The notes under the pieces are model-generated. The model was given only the letters and a program-made list of their open reading frames with translations. It did no database searches and was not told the DNA's origin. A program made the translations under genes and the position numbers. Below, piece after piece: positions 26,247 to 34,931 of a stretch of 64,000 bases of DNA (within the stretch, counting starts at the first letter, position 1; each line of letters opens with the position of its first letter). Origin of the DNA: Berkiella sp964606325 (lineage in GTDB: Bacteria > Pseudomonadota > Gammaproteobacteria > Berkiellales > Berkiellaceae); assembly GCA_964606325.1 (NCBI GenBank), contig CAZSGE010000003.1:1-64000 (forward strand), given 5' to 3'.

Positions 26247-27278
26247 ATGAAGTCAACCTTGTCCGATAAAACATTAGTTGTCGGCCCGTCTTGGGTTGGT
26301 GATATGGTGATGGCACAAGCTTTATTTAAAGCTATCAAAGCGCAGTTTCCGCATACACAAATTGATGTGCTCGCGCCCAAATGGAGCAGCCCCTTAACAG
26401 AGCGTATGGCGGAAGTGTCCACTAGCATTGCTATGCCACTGACGCATGGGCAGCTGGATCTTAAAACCAGGGTTAAGTTGGGTTTAGAACTAAGAAAGCA
26501 AAAATACCAACGATGCTACGTGCTGCCAAATTCTTTTAAATCTGCATTAGTGCCCTTGTTTGCCAATATCCCACATCGCATTGGTTGGCGAGGCGAATGG
26601 CGTTATGGTTTGCTAAACCATATTCGAACATTATCTAAAAAAGCTTATCCGCTCATGGTTCAACGTTATTTGGCTTTGGCGTACGATAAAAACGATGTTG
26701 CGCCTCTTTCAATACCGCATAAGCCAAGTTTAACTTCGCAAACAGAGAATATTGCTCAAGCATTAAAAAACCACCAACTCAATTGCGATAAACCGATATT
26801 GGTTATGTGTCCTGGTGCAGAATTTGGTCCCTCTAAACGCTGGCCAGAAAATTATTACGCAGATTTGGCAAATCATTATTTAGCAAAAGGCTGGCAAGTC
26901 TGGATTTTTGGTTCGCCTAAAGACAGCGAAGTGGCGACCCTTATCCAGGCGCAAACCCATCAGGGGTGCAAAGATCTGACAGGCAAAACCAGTTTGGGAG
27001 AAGCCATTGATTTAATGTCTCAAGCCACCGTGGTGGTTAGCAATGATTCAGGATTAATGCACATAGCAGCGGCACTTTCTCGTCCCTTAGTGGCACTTTA
27101 TGGTTCAACCTCACCGAATTTCACGCCTCCTTTAGATGATAAAGCCATCGTTGTACAAGAAACATTGCCATGTAGCCCTTGTTTTAAACGCGTGTGCCCA
27201 TTAAAGCATCATGAGTGTATGCAACGTTTAAGTGTGCAAAAAGTCATCCAAGCGGTTTCACAATTGGTGACGCAATGA
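26247..27278 (+). CDS. waaF: lipopolysaccharide heptosyltransferase II
   Basis: 343 residues, GT-B family 9. It adds the second L-glycero-D-manno-heptose to the LPS inner core at the cytoplasmic face of the inner membrane. Motifs: VGPSWVGDMVMAQALFKAIK at the start, CPGAEFGPSKRWPENYYADL, VVSNDSGLMHIAAALSRPLV and a Cys pair in LPCSPCFKR. waaC starts within its stop codon (ATGA overlap at 27275), so translation is probably coupled. Confidence 0.96.
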   Translation: MKSTLSDKTLVVGPSWVGDMVMAQALFKAIKAQFPHTQIDVLAPKWSSPLTERMAEVSTSIAMPLTHGQLDLKTRVKLGLELRKQKYQRCYVLPNSFKSALVPLFANIPHRIGWRGEWRYGLLNHIRTLSKKAYPLMVQRYLALAYDKNDVAPLSIPHKPSLTSQTENIAQALKNHQLNCDKPILVMCPGAEFGPSKRWPENYYADLANHYLAKGWQVWIFGSPKDSEVATLIQAQTHQGCKDLTGKTSLGEAIDLMSQATVVVSNDSGLMHIAAALSRPLVALYGSTSPNFTPPLDDKAIVVQETLPCSPCFKRVCPLKHHECMQRLSVQKVIQAVSQLVTQ

Positions 27279-28339
27279 AGCGTGCCTTGATTATCAAAAT
27301 GTCATCCATGGGCGATGTTATTCATACCTTGCCCGCCTTAACCGATGTGCATCGACTTTATCCTGATTTAACATTTGATTGGGTCGTTGAACCTTCTTTT
27401 GCAGAAATTCCTAAGTGGCATGTTGCTGTTCGAAATGTCATTAACGCACCACTGCGTCGTTTTCGAAATGCACCTTGGCAAACCTATCAAGCGAAAGAAT
27501 GGCATCATTTAGTAAATCAATTACGTTATAGCGAATATGATGTGGTGATCGATGCCCAGGGGTTAGTGAAGAGCGCCTTGATTGCCAACTTTACCAAAGG
27601 ACCGCGATATGGTTTAAATTGGCAAAGTGCAAGAGAACCAGTATCTAGCCTGGGTTATCATCACAAACTGGGTGTTGCCAAAAATCAACATGCCGTTGAA
27701 AGAGTTCGAGAATTATTTGCCCAAGTTTTTCACTACGCAAAGCCAACGTCGGCCCCAGACTATGGCATTGATAGAAATAAATTAACCAATATCTCCTATG
27801 GTGATAACACGCTTATTTTCCTCCATGGTACAACTTGGCCAACCAAACACTGGCCAGTTGCCTATTGGTGTGAGTTAGCACTGATTGCAGCAAAAGCCGG
27901 ATATGATGTGCTGCTTCCTTGGGGTAGTGAAACTGAAAAGGAACGTGCGCACACTATTAAACGTTATTGCGATGAAAATGGTTTTACAAACACCGTATTG
28001 CCAAAACTAACGTTAGGCGAACTCACAAGCTTGATTGCAAAAGCCAAAGGCATCGTCGCCGTCGATACGGGGCTTGGTCATGTTGCGGCGGCCATGGCGA
28101 CTCCGACAGTATCTGTTTATGGTCCAACATCTCCTGGTTTAACTGGGGCTTATGGACCCAATCAGCACCATCTTGCTGTGGATGCGGCATGTTCGCCTTG
28201 CTTTGGAAAGACCTGTAAAAAGGGTGGGCATTTTTCTGTTATGCCGCCGTGTTTTGAGAGTTTACCGCCAATTAAAATTTGGCAAGCTTTGGTAAGGGCA
28301 ATGGATGCAGCCCCTTTAACTATAATGGAAAATGAATAG
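27275..28339 (+). CDS. waaC: lipopolysaccharide heptosyltransferase I
   Basis: 354 residues from the ATG at 27275, which overlaps the waaF stop. It transfers the first heptose onto Kdo2-lipid A. GT9 features: LIIKMSSMGDVIHTLPALTD, FLHGTTWPTKHWPVAYW, VDTGLGHVAAAMATPTV and YGPTSPGLTGAYGP. The tail ends with Cys-containing AACSPCFGKTCKKG. The O-antigen ligase gene follows after 2 bases. Confidence 0.96.
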   Translation: MKRALIIKMSSMGDVIHTLPALTDVHRLYPDLTFDWVVEPSFAEIPKWHVAVRNVINAPLRRFRNAPWQTYQAKEWHHLVNQLRYSEYDVVIDAQGLVKSALIANFTKGPRYGLNWQSAREPVSSLGYHHKLGVAKNQHAVERVRELFAQVFHYAKPTSAPDYGIDRNKLTNISYGDNTLIFLHGTTWPTKHWPVAYWCELALIAAKAGYDVLLPWGSETEKERAHTIKRYCDENGFTNTVLPKLTLGELTSLIAKAKGIVAVDTGLGHVAAAMATPTVSVYGPTSPGLTGAYGPNQHHLAVDAACSPCFGKTCKKGGHFSVMPPCFESLPPIKIWQALVRAMDAAPLTIMENE

Positions 28340-28341
28340 AC

Positions 28342-29583
28342 ATGATCTCAAACGCTATTACGCAAGTTAGGACTAATGTCATCGACTGGGATACCGTTGG
28401 TAAAACTTTTGCAATTGGCCTGGCTTTTTTTGTTCCTATTTCAACCGCCATCACGAGTATCTTGGTGACCTTGTTGTTGCTGACGTGGATTTTGGGGCCT
28501 AATCATAAAAAGAAAAAACAGATTTTAGTTCATCATCCACTTTCTGGATGGATATATCCTTTAGTTTTTTTAACCATGATTGGCATGTTGTATTCGATTG
28601 GCGACAACGAATCCATCAGAAGAAGCTTGGTCGATGGATTACGTTTAGGTTTAATTCCCATTTTGATATATTTTTATCAACCCAAATCGGTTGCTAAAAT
28701 GGCGCTTTGGGCTTTTTGTGTGGCTATGGTGGTTACGCTTATTTTGGCCTTTCTTAAGGTATATGCAGATTTACCTATCGGATTGAAATATACCACGGGT
28801 GGCGTGTTTAAAAGCCATATTAAGACAAGTTACTTTATGGCGATGGCTGCTTTTTTTATTGCTTCCCAAATGAAAAGCCTATCTTTTAAAAATCGCATCA
28901 GTGCCGTTATTACAGTTACTTTAATGGTTTACTATTTGTTTTTTATGAATGAAGGCAGAATTGGCTATGTTACTTTAGTCATATGCTTGTTGATGCTGGC
29001 ATGGCAATCGTATCGTTTTAAAGGAATGCTGTTTGCGTCAATGATAGCCGTTACCATGGTGGGGGGGGCCTATTTTACCTCTTCTATTTTTAGTGCTCGC
29101 ATCAATTTGTTATCTCAAGATCTTGATTTATATCACCAAGGTGGTCGTCTGTTAGAATCTTCGTTGGGTTCACGTATACAGTTTGCGCGCTCAAGCAGTG
29201 AATTGGTCATGCAAAAACCAGTACTAGGATGGGGAACTGGTAGCTTCAAGCCTGCCTATGCTCAATTATTTGAGGGTCAGAATACCTTATTAACGGATAA
29301 CCCGCATAATGAATATCTTCGTATTAGCGTTGAATTAGGGCTGTTAGGATTGGTTTTGTTACTTTTACTTTTTTATCATCAGTGGCGATTATCAAGACAT
29401 TTACCACAAGATATTCGGGGATTTTGCCAAGGTGTATTGCTTACATTTATGATGGGGTGCTTATTTAACTCCTGGCTAAAAGATTTTTCAGAAGGTTATT
29501 TTTATTGTTTGATGATGGCGGTTTGTTTTGCATCCTTACCTCTTCAAACGCGTAAATCGCAGGTTTTAGCGACATTGCACTGA
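28342..29583 (+). CDS. waaL: O-antigen ligase family membrane protein
   Basis: 413 residues with about ten to twelve membrane helices. The Wzy_C/WaaL signature in the large periplasmic loop and after is visible: PVLGWGTGSFK then DNPHNEYLRISVELGLLG. WaaL moves O-antigen from undecaprenyl diphosphate to the lipid A core in the periplasm; Wzy polymerases share the fold, but the position inside a core operon favours the ligase. It is closely packed (2 bases after waaC, 8 bases before the next gene). Confidence 0.82.
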   Translation: MISNAITQVRTNVIDWDTVGKTFAIGLAFFVPISTAITSILVTLLLLTWILGPNHKKKKQILVHHPLSGWIYPLVFLTMIGMLYSIGDNESIRRSLVDGLRLGLIPILIYFYQPKSVAKMALWAFCVAMVVTLILAFLKVYADLPIGLKYTTGGVFKSHIKTSYFMAMAAFFIASQMKSLSFKNRISAVITVTLMVYYLFFMNEGRIGYVTLVICLLMLAWQSYRFKGMLFASMIAVTMVGGAYFTSSIFSARINLLSQDLDLYHQGGRLLESSLGSRIQFARSSSELVMQKPVLGWGTGSFKPAYAQLFEGQNTLLTDNPHNEYLRISVELGLLGLVLLLLLFYHQWRLSRHLPQDIRGFCQGVLLTFMMGCLFNSWLKDFSEGYFYCLMMAVCFASLPLQTRKSQVLATLH

Positions 29584-29591
29584 GGCAAAAG

Positions 29592-30410
29592 ATGACATTA
29601 CCTACTATTAGTTTAATAGTGACAACCTACAATTGGCCTCAAGCGCTAGCCAGAGTGCTCTCTGGTGTAGCGTTGCAAACCTACCAGCAGTTAGAAGTCA
29701 TTATCGCAGATGATGGCTCGAAAGATGAAACAGCGACATTGATTAATGAATTTCGGAAAAATTTCCCATTCCCATTGATTCACTGTTGGCAACCTGATGA
29801 GGGTTTTAGGGCGGCAATGTGTCGTAATAAAGCTGTTGCCAAAGCTACAGGTGATTACATTATATTCATTGATGGTGATTGTGTTCCCTTGCCTGATTTT
29901 GTTGCTAGACATGCCAAATTGGCACAAAAAGGTTGGTTTGTTGCGGGTAATCGTGTGTTACTTACAGAATCTTTTACATCAAATATAATAAAATCAGGAA
30001 AAACCATTGAAAAGTGGAATGCGTTGCAATGGGCAAGAGCGTATTTCAAAAGGCAAACTAATCGATTGATGCCCATGCTGTATTTACCTTTAGGGTTGTT
30101 GCGCACAGTGCGTGCGTTGAGGTGGCAAGGTGCAAAAACGTGTAATTTGGGTATTTGGAAACAAGATTACTTAGCGGTTAATGGGTTAGATGAAAATTTT
30201 GTCGGCTGGGGGTTTGAGGATTCTGATTTGATTATTCGCTTGCAGCGTTATGGCATCAAGCGAAAATTGGGCAAATATGCCACAGAAGTCTTTCACCTTT
30301 GGCACCGGGAAAATAACCGCCAACAAATGCAAGAAAATAGGGCGCGTTTAGAAAAAACACTCACAAGTTCACAATTAAGAGCCACACTCGGGATAGAGCA
30401 GTATATCTAA
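29592..30410 (+). CDS. family 2 glycosyltransferase, LPS core
   Basis: 272 residues, GT-A fold. SLIVTTYNWPQALARVL and IIADDGSKDET form the nucleotide-sugar site, FIDGDCVP holds the metal-binding DxD-like motif, and GWGFEDSDLIIRL is the galactosyltransferase-type (Glyco_transf_7C) acceptor loop. The sugar is not predictable. Position between waaL and the kinase-like gene points to LPS core building. One base separates it from the next gene. Confidence 0.88.
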   Translation: MTLPTISLIVTTYNWPQALARVLSGVALQTYQQLEVIIADDGSKDETATLINEFRKNFPFPLIHCWQPDEGFRAAMCRNKAVAKATGDYIIFIDGDCVPLPDFVARHAKLAQKGWFVAGNRVLLTESFTSNIIKSGKTIEKWNALQWARAYFKRQTNRLMPMLYLPLGLLRTVRALRWQGAKTCNLGIWKQDYLAVNGLDENFVGWGFEDSDLIIRLQRYGIKRKLGKYATEVFHLWHRENNRQQMQENRARLEKTLTSSQLRATLGIEQYI

Positions 30411-30411
30411 C

Positions 30412-31116
30412 ATGGCGATTGTTCGTATTAATCAGTGGAGGCAGAGCATCCTTTGCCAGCAATCTTATTATACGCCAGCAATGCGTGCACTTTTGTTGGA
30501 TATTGATAACACTATAAAAAATCCGCTCCAGGTGCTTAAAGATGATCCGACATCAACAGTGGTTGTTGTTGAAGTAGATGGCCATAAACTTGTTATTAAA
30601 CGTGCCAACACCAAAGATTGGATGCATTTTATTAGAAGGTTTTTTTCACCTTCACGGGCACGTAAAAACTGGGATTTTGCCCAACATTTGTCAAAGATTG
30701 GGATAAACACATTTACACCTGTGGCAATAAAAGAAGAACGTTTTGGCCCTTTAAAAGGGCGATCATATTTTATCAGCACCTATATTGAAGGTATCGATGC
30801 GTTGCATTATTTTGCCTATGGCGCAAAAGTCGGGCCCCTTTTTGAATTAGTAGCCAAGAATATCGCCAAGATGATTAATAATTTAGCACAAAATTGGTTA
30901 AGTCATCGTGATCTCAATTTAAGCAACATTATCTTAGTAAATAATCAACCTTGGCTGATTGATTTGGATAGTATGCGTCGACATTACTTGCATGTTTTCG
31001 CTATGCGCGGAGCAAAGCGTGAGCGTGCGCGCTTTATGGAAAATTGGACAGAAGCGCCCAACGTATTACCAGAGACAGTGGCTTTATTCGAGAAGATTTT
31101 TGCCCAAGACATCTGA
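30412..31116 (+). CDS. LPS core kinase-like protein (WaaP/KdkA superfamily)
   Basis: 234 residues. Kinase-fold motifs: KLVIKRAN (beta-3 Lys), SHRDLNLSNIIL (catalytic loop with Asp and Asn) and PWLIDLDSMRRH (metal-binding Asp). This set belongs to the LPS kinase families that phosphorylate Kdo or heptose on the inner core. Its place in the core operon supports that; the exact target sugar is not determined by sequence. Confidence 0.78.
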   Translation: MAIVRINQWRQSILCQQSYYTPAMRALLLDIDNTIKNPLQVLKDDPTSTVVVVEVDGHKLVIKRANTKDWMHFIRRFFSPSRARKNWDFAQHLSKIGINTFTPVAIKEERFGPLKGRSYFISTYIEGIDALHYFAYGAKVGPLFELVAKNIAKMINNLAQNWLSHRDLNLSNIILVNNQPWLIDLDSMRRHYLHVFAMRGAKRERARFMENWTEAPNVLPETVALFEKIFAQDI

Positions 31117-31179
31117 GTGAAATTGTTATTTTCTGTGATAGAATGAGCCGTTTTGAGAAAACATAAGAATTAAAATAGG

Positions 31180-32649
31180 ATGAGCCGCATGAATTGCCCA
31201 GATTTTTCAAATACCAACATTATTGTCATTGGCGATGCCATGCTCGATAGATATTGGCATGGCGATACCTCGCGGATTTCTCCAGAGGCGCCAGTGCCTG
31301 TGGTGCGAATTGAAAAACAAGAAGACAGGGTCGGGGGCGCTGCCAACGTTGCTTTGAATGTCAAAGCACTAGGTGCCAACGCGGTTTTGGTCAGCGGTGT
31401 GGGCGAAGATGATGTTGGGCAGACATTACAAAACATGTTAAGTGAGCAAGGTGTTGCTTGTTCATTTGTTAAGTTACCCAACCTAAGAACAACTCTGAAG
31501 TTGCGTGTGATTGGGCGTTCCCAGCAATTAATTCGTTTGGATTTTGAAGATAAACATCAGGTTCTTAATAAAGATATTTTAGAAAAGTGCATTCCTCATC
31601 AAGCCAATGCCAACGTTATTATTTTGTCAGACTATGCCAAAGGAATGTTAACGCATCCCCAGGAGCTGATTGCTTTTGCAAGAAGCCATAATATAACCGT
31701 ATTGGTTGATCCTAAAAATCCCGATTTAAGCGTTTATAAAGGGGCGACATTATTAACCCCAAACTTAGGCGAATTTGAAGCCTGTGTGGGTACATGTGCA
31801 AGTGTTGAAGAAATTGAACGCAAAGGCAAAAAATTGGTTCAAGATTTAGATTTGCAAGGATTGCTGGTCACCCGTGGTTCGCAAGGGATGACTTTAATTA
31901 CCAATACGAACGAGATATTACATATTCCTGCTCAAGCAAGAGAAGTATTTGATATTACAGGTGCAGGCGATACGGTGATAGCGGTATTGGGCGCCTGTTT
32001 AGCCGCGAAATTATCAATGCGTGATGCCGCAAAATTGGCGAATATTGCGGCAGGTTTATCGGTTGGTCGTTTTGGGACAGCAACTATCACAGCACAAGAA
32101 ATTAACAATGAGCTTGAACAAACACCCTTTCAAGGCGTTAACAAAGGTGTGATGACACTGGAAACATTATTGCCTGAAGTAACACGCCGAAAAATGTATG
32201 GTGATAAAGTGATTATGACCAATGGCTGCTTTGATATATTGCATGCAGGGCATGTTGCCTATTTACAGCAAGCGCGTGCATTAGGTAGTTGTTTAATTGT
32301 AGCGGTAAATGATGATGACTCTGTGAAACGTTTAAAAGGTCAGAGTCGGCCTATTAACCCACTTGATCAGAGAATGAAAGTGTTAGCAGCATTAGGTTGT
32401 GTCGATTATGTCGTGGCGTTTAGCGAAGATACACCGCGTAATTTGATTGCCCAAGTGTTGCCGCACGTTTTAGTGAAAGGCGGCGATTACAAACCAGAGC
32501 AGATTGCTGGGGCAGTTGAAGTTATTCAGAACGGCGGAAAAATTGAAATTTTACCTTTTGTCGATGGTTGTTCGACCACGCAAACCATCTCGCGCATGGT
32601 ATTTTCTGTTAATCAAAATGAAATGAAATCTGAAGAAATTTTTGTTTAA
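31180..32649 (+). CDS. hldE: bifunctional heptose 7-phosphate kinase / heptose 1-phosphate adenylyltransferase
   Basis: 489 residues. Residues ~1-315 are a ribokinase-type kinase (GDAMLDRYWHG, ARISPEAP-like SRISPEAPVPV, and the catalytic DITGAGDTVIA). Residues ~340-475 are the nucleotidyltransferase (MTNGCFDILHAGHV, with the HxGH motif). The protein makes ADP-D,D-heptose, which HldD then epimerises. ADP-heptose is also a known trigger of host ALPK1 in other bacteria. ATG at 31180 is taken; ATG at 31189 is a reasonable alternative because AGG lies 9 bases before it. Confidence 0.96.
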   Translation: MSRMNCPDFSNTNIIVIGDAMLDRYWHGDTSRISPEAPVPVVRIEKQEDRVGGAANVALNVKALGANAVLVSGVGEDDVGQTLQNMLSEQGVACSFVKLPNLRTTLKLRVIGRSQQLIRLDFEDKHQVLNKDILEKCIPHQANANVIILSDYAKGMLTHPQELIAFARSHNITVLVDPKNPDLSVYKGATLLTPNLGEFEACVGTCASVEEIERKGKKLVQDLDLQGLLVTRGSQGMTLITNTNEILHIPAQAREVFDITGAGDTVIAVLGACLAAKLSMRDAAKLANIAAGLSVGRFGTATITAQEINNELEQTPFQGVNKGVMTLETLLPEVTRRKMYGDKVIMTNGCFDILHAGHVAYLQQARALGSCLIVAVNDDDSVKRLKGQSRPINPLDQRMKVLAALGCVDYVVAFSEDTPRNLIAQVLPHVLVKGGDYKPEQIAGAVEVIQNGGKIEILPFVDGCSTTQTISRMVFSVNQNEMKSEEIFV

Positions 32650-32661
32650 GGTAGGTGTGAA

Positions 32662-33609
32662 GTGATTATCGTAACAGGCGGTGCGGGTTTTATTGGCTCT
32701 AATATTGTTAAAGCGTTAAATCAGCGTGGTATACAAGATATTATTGTTGTCGATGATTTGAGTGATGGCACCAAGTTTACTAATCTTGCATCCTTAGAGA
32801 TTGCGGATTACCTTGATAAAGACGATTTCTTGGCACGTATTGAAAAACGCGATCATTTTAACAAAGATATTCAAGCGATTTTCCACGAAGGTGCTTGTTC
32901 AACCACCACCGAGTGGGACGGCCGCTTTATGATGAAAAATAATTATGAATATTCGAAAAGCCTTTTAAGCTATTGCTTGGAAAGAGGCGTCAACTTTTTG
33001 TACGCATCTAGTGCCGCAGTGTATGGTGATGGCAAGGTATTCAAAGAAGAGCGCCAACTCGAATGCCCTTTAAATGTGTATGGCTATTCTAAATTTTTGT
33101 TTGATCAGCATGTCAGAAAAGTATTGCCGCATGCCAAAAGCCAAATAGCCGGATTTAGATATTTTAATGTTTACGGACCTAATGAAAACCATAAAGGTTC
33201 GATGGCCAGCGTCGCTTGGCATCTTAACCAACAGTTACCTAAAAATGGGGTGGTAAAATTATTTGAAGGCTGTGATGGCTATGGAAATGGCGAGCAGCGT
33301 CGTGATTTTGTATATGTTGATGACGTCGTATCAGTGAACTTGTGGTTTATGGATAACCCTAAGGTTTCTGGCATATACAACGTGGGTACAGGTTCCAGTC
33401 AAACTTTCAATGATGTAGCCAATGCAGTGATAGCTTGGCATGGAAAAGGGAGCCTTGAATATATTCCTTTCCCAGAGCACCTCAAAGGACGTTATCAAAG
33501 TTTTACTGAAGCTGACATTAGCCATCTTCGTGCTGCAGGATATGATAAACCGTTTAAAACGGTGGAGCAGGGCGTAAAAGCCTATTTGGATATTTTAGCG
33601 AAAGCCTGA
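32662..33609 (+). CDS. hldD: ADP-L-glycero-D-manno-heptose 6-epimerase
   Basis: 315 residues with a GTG start. SDR-fold epimerase: NADP-binding GGAGFIGSN at the N-terminus, EGACSTTTEWDG, and the catalytic YGYSKFLFDQ (Tyr-x3-Lys). RYFNVYGPNENHKGSMASV is characteristic of HldD. It makes the heptose donor used by WaaC and WaaF. It lies 12 bases after hldE. Confidence 0.96.
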   Translation: MIIVTGGAGFIGSNIVKALNQRGIQDIIVVDDLSDGTKFTNLASLEIADYLDKDDFLARIEKRDHFNKDIQAIFHEGACSTTTEWDGRFMMKNNYEYSKSLLSYCLERGVNFLYASSAAVYGDGKVFKEERQLECPLNVYGYSKFLFDQHVRKVLPHAKSQIAGFRYFNVYGPNENHKGSMASVAWHLNQQLPKNGVVKLFEGCDGYGNGEQRRDFVYVDDVVSVNLWFMDNPKVSGIYNVGTGSSQTFNDVANAVIAWHGKGSLEYIPFPEHLKGRYQSFTEADISHLRAAGYDKPFKTVEQGVKAYLDILAKA

Positions 33610-33622
33610 GTCACCAAAGAGT

Positions 33623-33835
33623 ATGCAGTACAAAGGATTTGTCGCAAATTATCAATATATTCGTGATCTTGGGCTTTTTGTGGCCCAAGTTTACATCCAG
33701 CAAGATACCATTTCGTTTAGCGCGCCAACGTTACATCAGCTTGAAATAACGATGGCGCAGGCTGTGGAAGATTATCTAAGCACCAAATCCTCTGTGCCTC
33801 TCATAGAGAATCTATTGACGCCTGAAAATGTCTAG
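33623..33835 (+). CDS. HicB-like short protein without DNA-binding tail
   Basis: 70 residues. The sequence YKGFVANYQYIRDLGLFVAQ, followed by DTISF and LEITMAQAVEDYLS, matches the partially degraded RNase-H-like HicB antitoxin domain. Typical HicB has ~110 residues with a C-terminal ribbon-helix-helix or HTH; here the protein stops right after the first domain. No HicA toxin gene is next to it. It sits 13 bases after hldD, so it is probably read with the LPS genes. It could be an antitoxin remnant or an adopted small protein. Its stop shares 4 bases with the convergent ankyrin/F-box gene. Confidence 0.6.
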   Translation: MQYKGFVANYQYIRDLGLFVAQVYIQQDTISFSAPTLHQLEITMAQAVEDYLSTKSSVPLIENLLTPENV

Positions 33836-34755
33836 GCCTTCAATGTTGTCGTTATTGAATTATTATTATCAGGCTTTTGTAACATTTGCTCTATGTAATT
33901 TTTAATCGTTTCTCTGAATGGGATTTTATCCTCGATGAGTCTCCGATAGGCTAAATTATCAAATGGGGAAATTAAGGCATCAATGAAGGTGTTAAAAACG
34001 GATCTCGACTCAACGGGTCTTCGACATGTTAGCAAGAAAAATTGGCCTTTAAATTTTTTTTGCAGATAAATTGCTAAATCGGGAATCCAAAGTGAAAGCT
34101 TAAAAAGTTCCGCATTAGAGAGTGCGGCTGTGTATCCTTCATCTCTTAATATAGCGACTGCCTGCTCTTGTGACGAACACATTGATACAATGTCTTTGAG
34201 AGTAACGAAGTGTTTGTTTTTGTTGATGAATTGATTCCAGTATCGGCATACGGCTTGAATTTTGTGATGCCCATAAAAATTGGATTCATCACAATTATCA
34301 AAAATAAGTTTTAATATTTCATCTGGCGTATCGTAAAATTCCGATTGTTGTAATGCTAATCTTTGAATCGAGGTTGTTAGATCAAGGTCCTTGTTGCGCA
34401 AGGCGATGTCCATAGCAGTTGGTTGCGGCGTGGGCAGGAAATATTGTTTTATCCTATCAAATAGTGAAAGATTTTTATTTTTAATACTAAATTCAGTGAC
34501 GGCACCTGCTTGCATTAGAAGGTTGATAATAGTTAAACGATTCGCTGTGGAAGAATTGATTGCAGCAATCAATGGCGTTACGCCATTGTATTCAAGATTG
34601 ACATCGACTTGTCTTACTTCAATTAATGTCTTTATCTTGTCCAGATCACCTTGATGTATGGCTACCAATAGTTGTTCTTGCGGATGGTCACTCGTTCGTT
34701 TTCTTTTAGTGCCTTGCTCATTTTCAGTTTCAAATTCTCTAACGCCGCGCTTCAT
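33832..34755 (-). CDS. ankyrin/F-box-like protein, candidate effector
   Basis: 307 residues. Residues 26-128 carry ankyrin-like repeats (LLVAIHQGDLDKIKTLIE; VTPLIAAIN...). Residues ~142-177 look like an F-box: TPDEILKLIFDNC, then IQAVCRYWNQFI, the usual hydrophobic pattern that binds host SKP1. The remaining C-terminal half is helical and unknown. An early basic cluster, TKRKR (16-20), could act in nuclear import. Legionella AnkB combines the same two modules in the opposite order and builds a host SCF ubiquitin ligase (established for that protein). No CaaX box is present here. Codons and spacing are unremarkable. Confidence 0.72.
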   Translation of the reverse strand: MKRGVREFETENEQGTKRKRTSDHPQEQLLVAIHQGDLDKIKTLIEVRQVDVNLEYNGVTPLIAAINSSTANRLTIINLLMQAGAVTEFSIKNKNLSLFDRIKQYFLPTPQPTAMDIALRNKDLDLTTSIQRLALQQSEFYDTPDEILKLIFDNCDESNFYGHHKIQAVCRYWNQFINKNKHFVTLKDIVSMCSSQEQAVAILRDEGYTAALSNAELFKLSLWIPDLAIYLQKKFKGQFFLLTCRRPVESRSVFNTFIDALISPFDNLAYRRLIEDKIPFRETIKNYIEQMLQKPDNNNSITTTLKA

Positions 34756-34931
34756 GTTTGCATGCCTCCCAAAATTGACCTAAAGTATGCCAAAAAAATA
34801 AAACAACTCATAATAATATGAGATAAATGGTTGAGGTGAAAAGATGAAAAATCATGAGTTTTCAAGGGGGGTTAAAACATCATGTTTAACATGATTAAAA
34901 ATTAAATAGGGAAAATGCGACAACTTTGATA

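Noticed and set aside
26120..26428. Antisense ORF of 102 codons across the zinc-finger and waaF starts
   Set aside because: Overlaps two better-supported plus-strand genes and shows no family or start signal.
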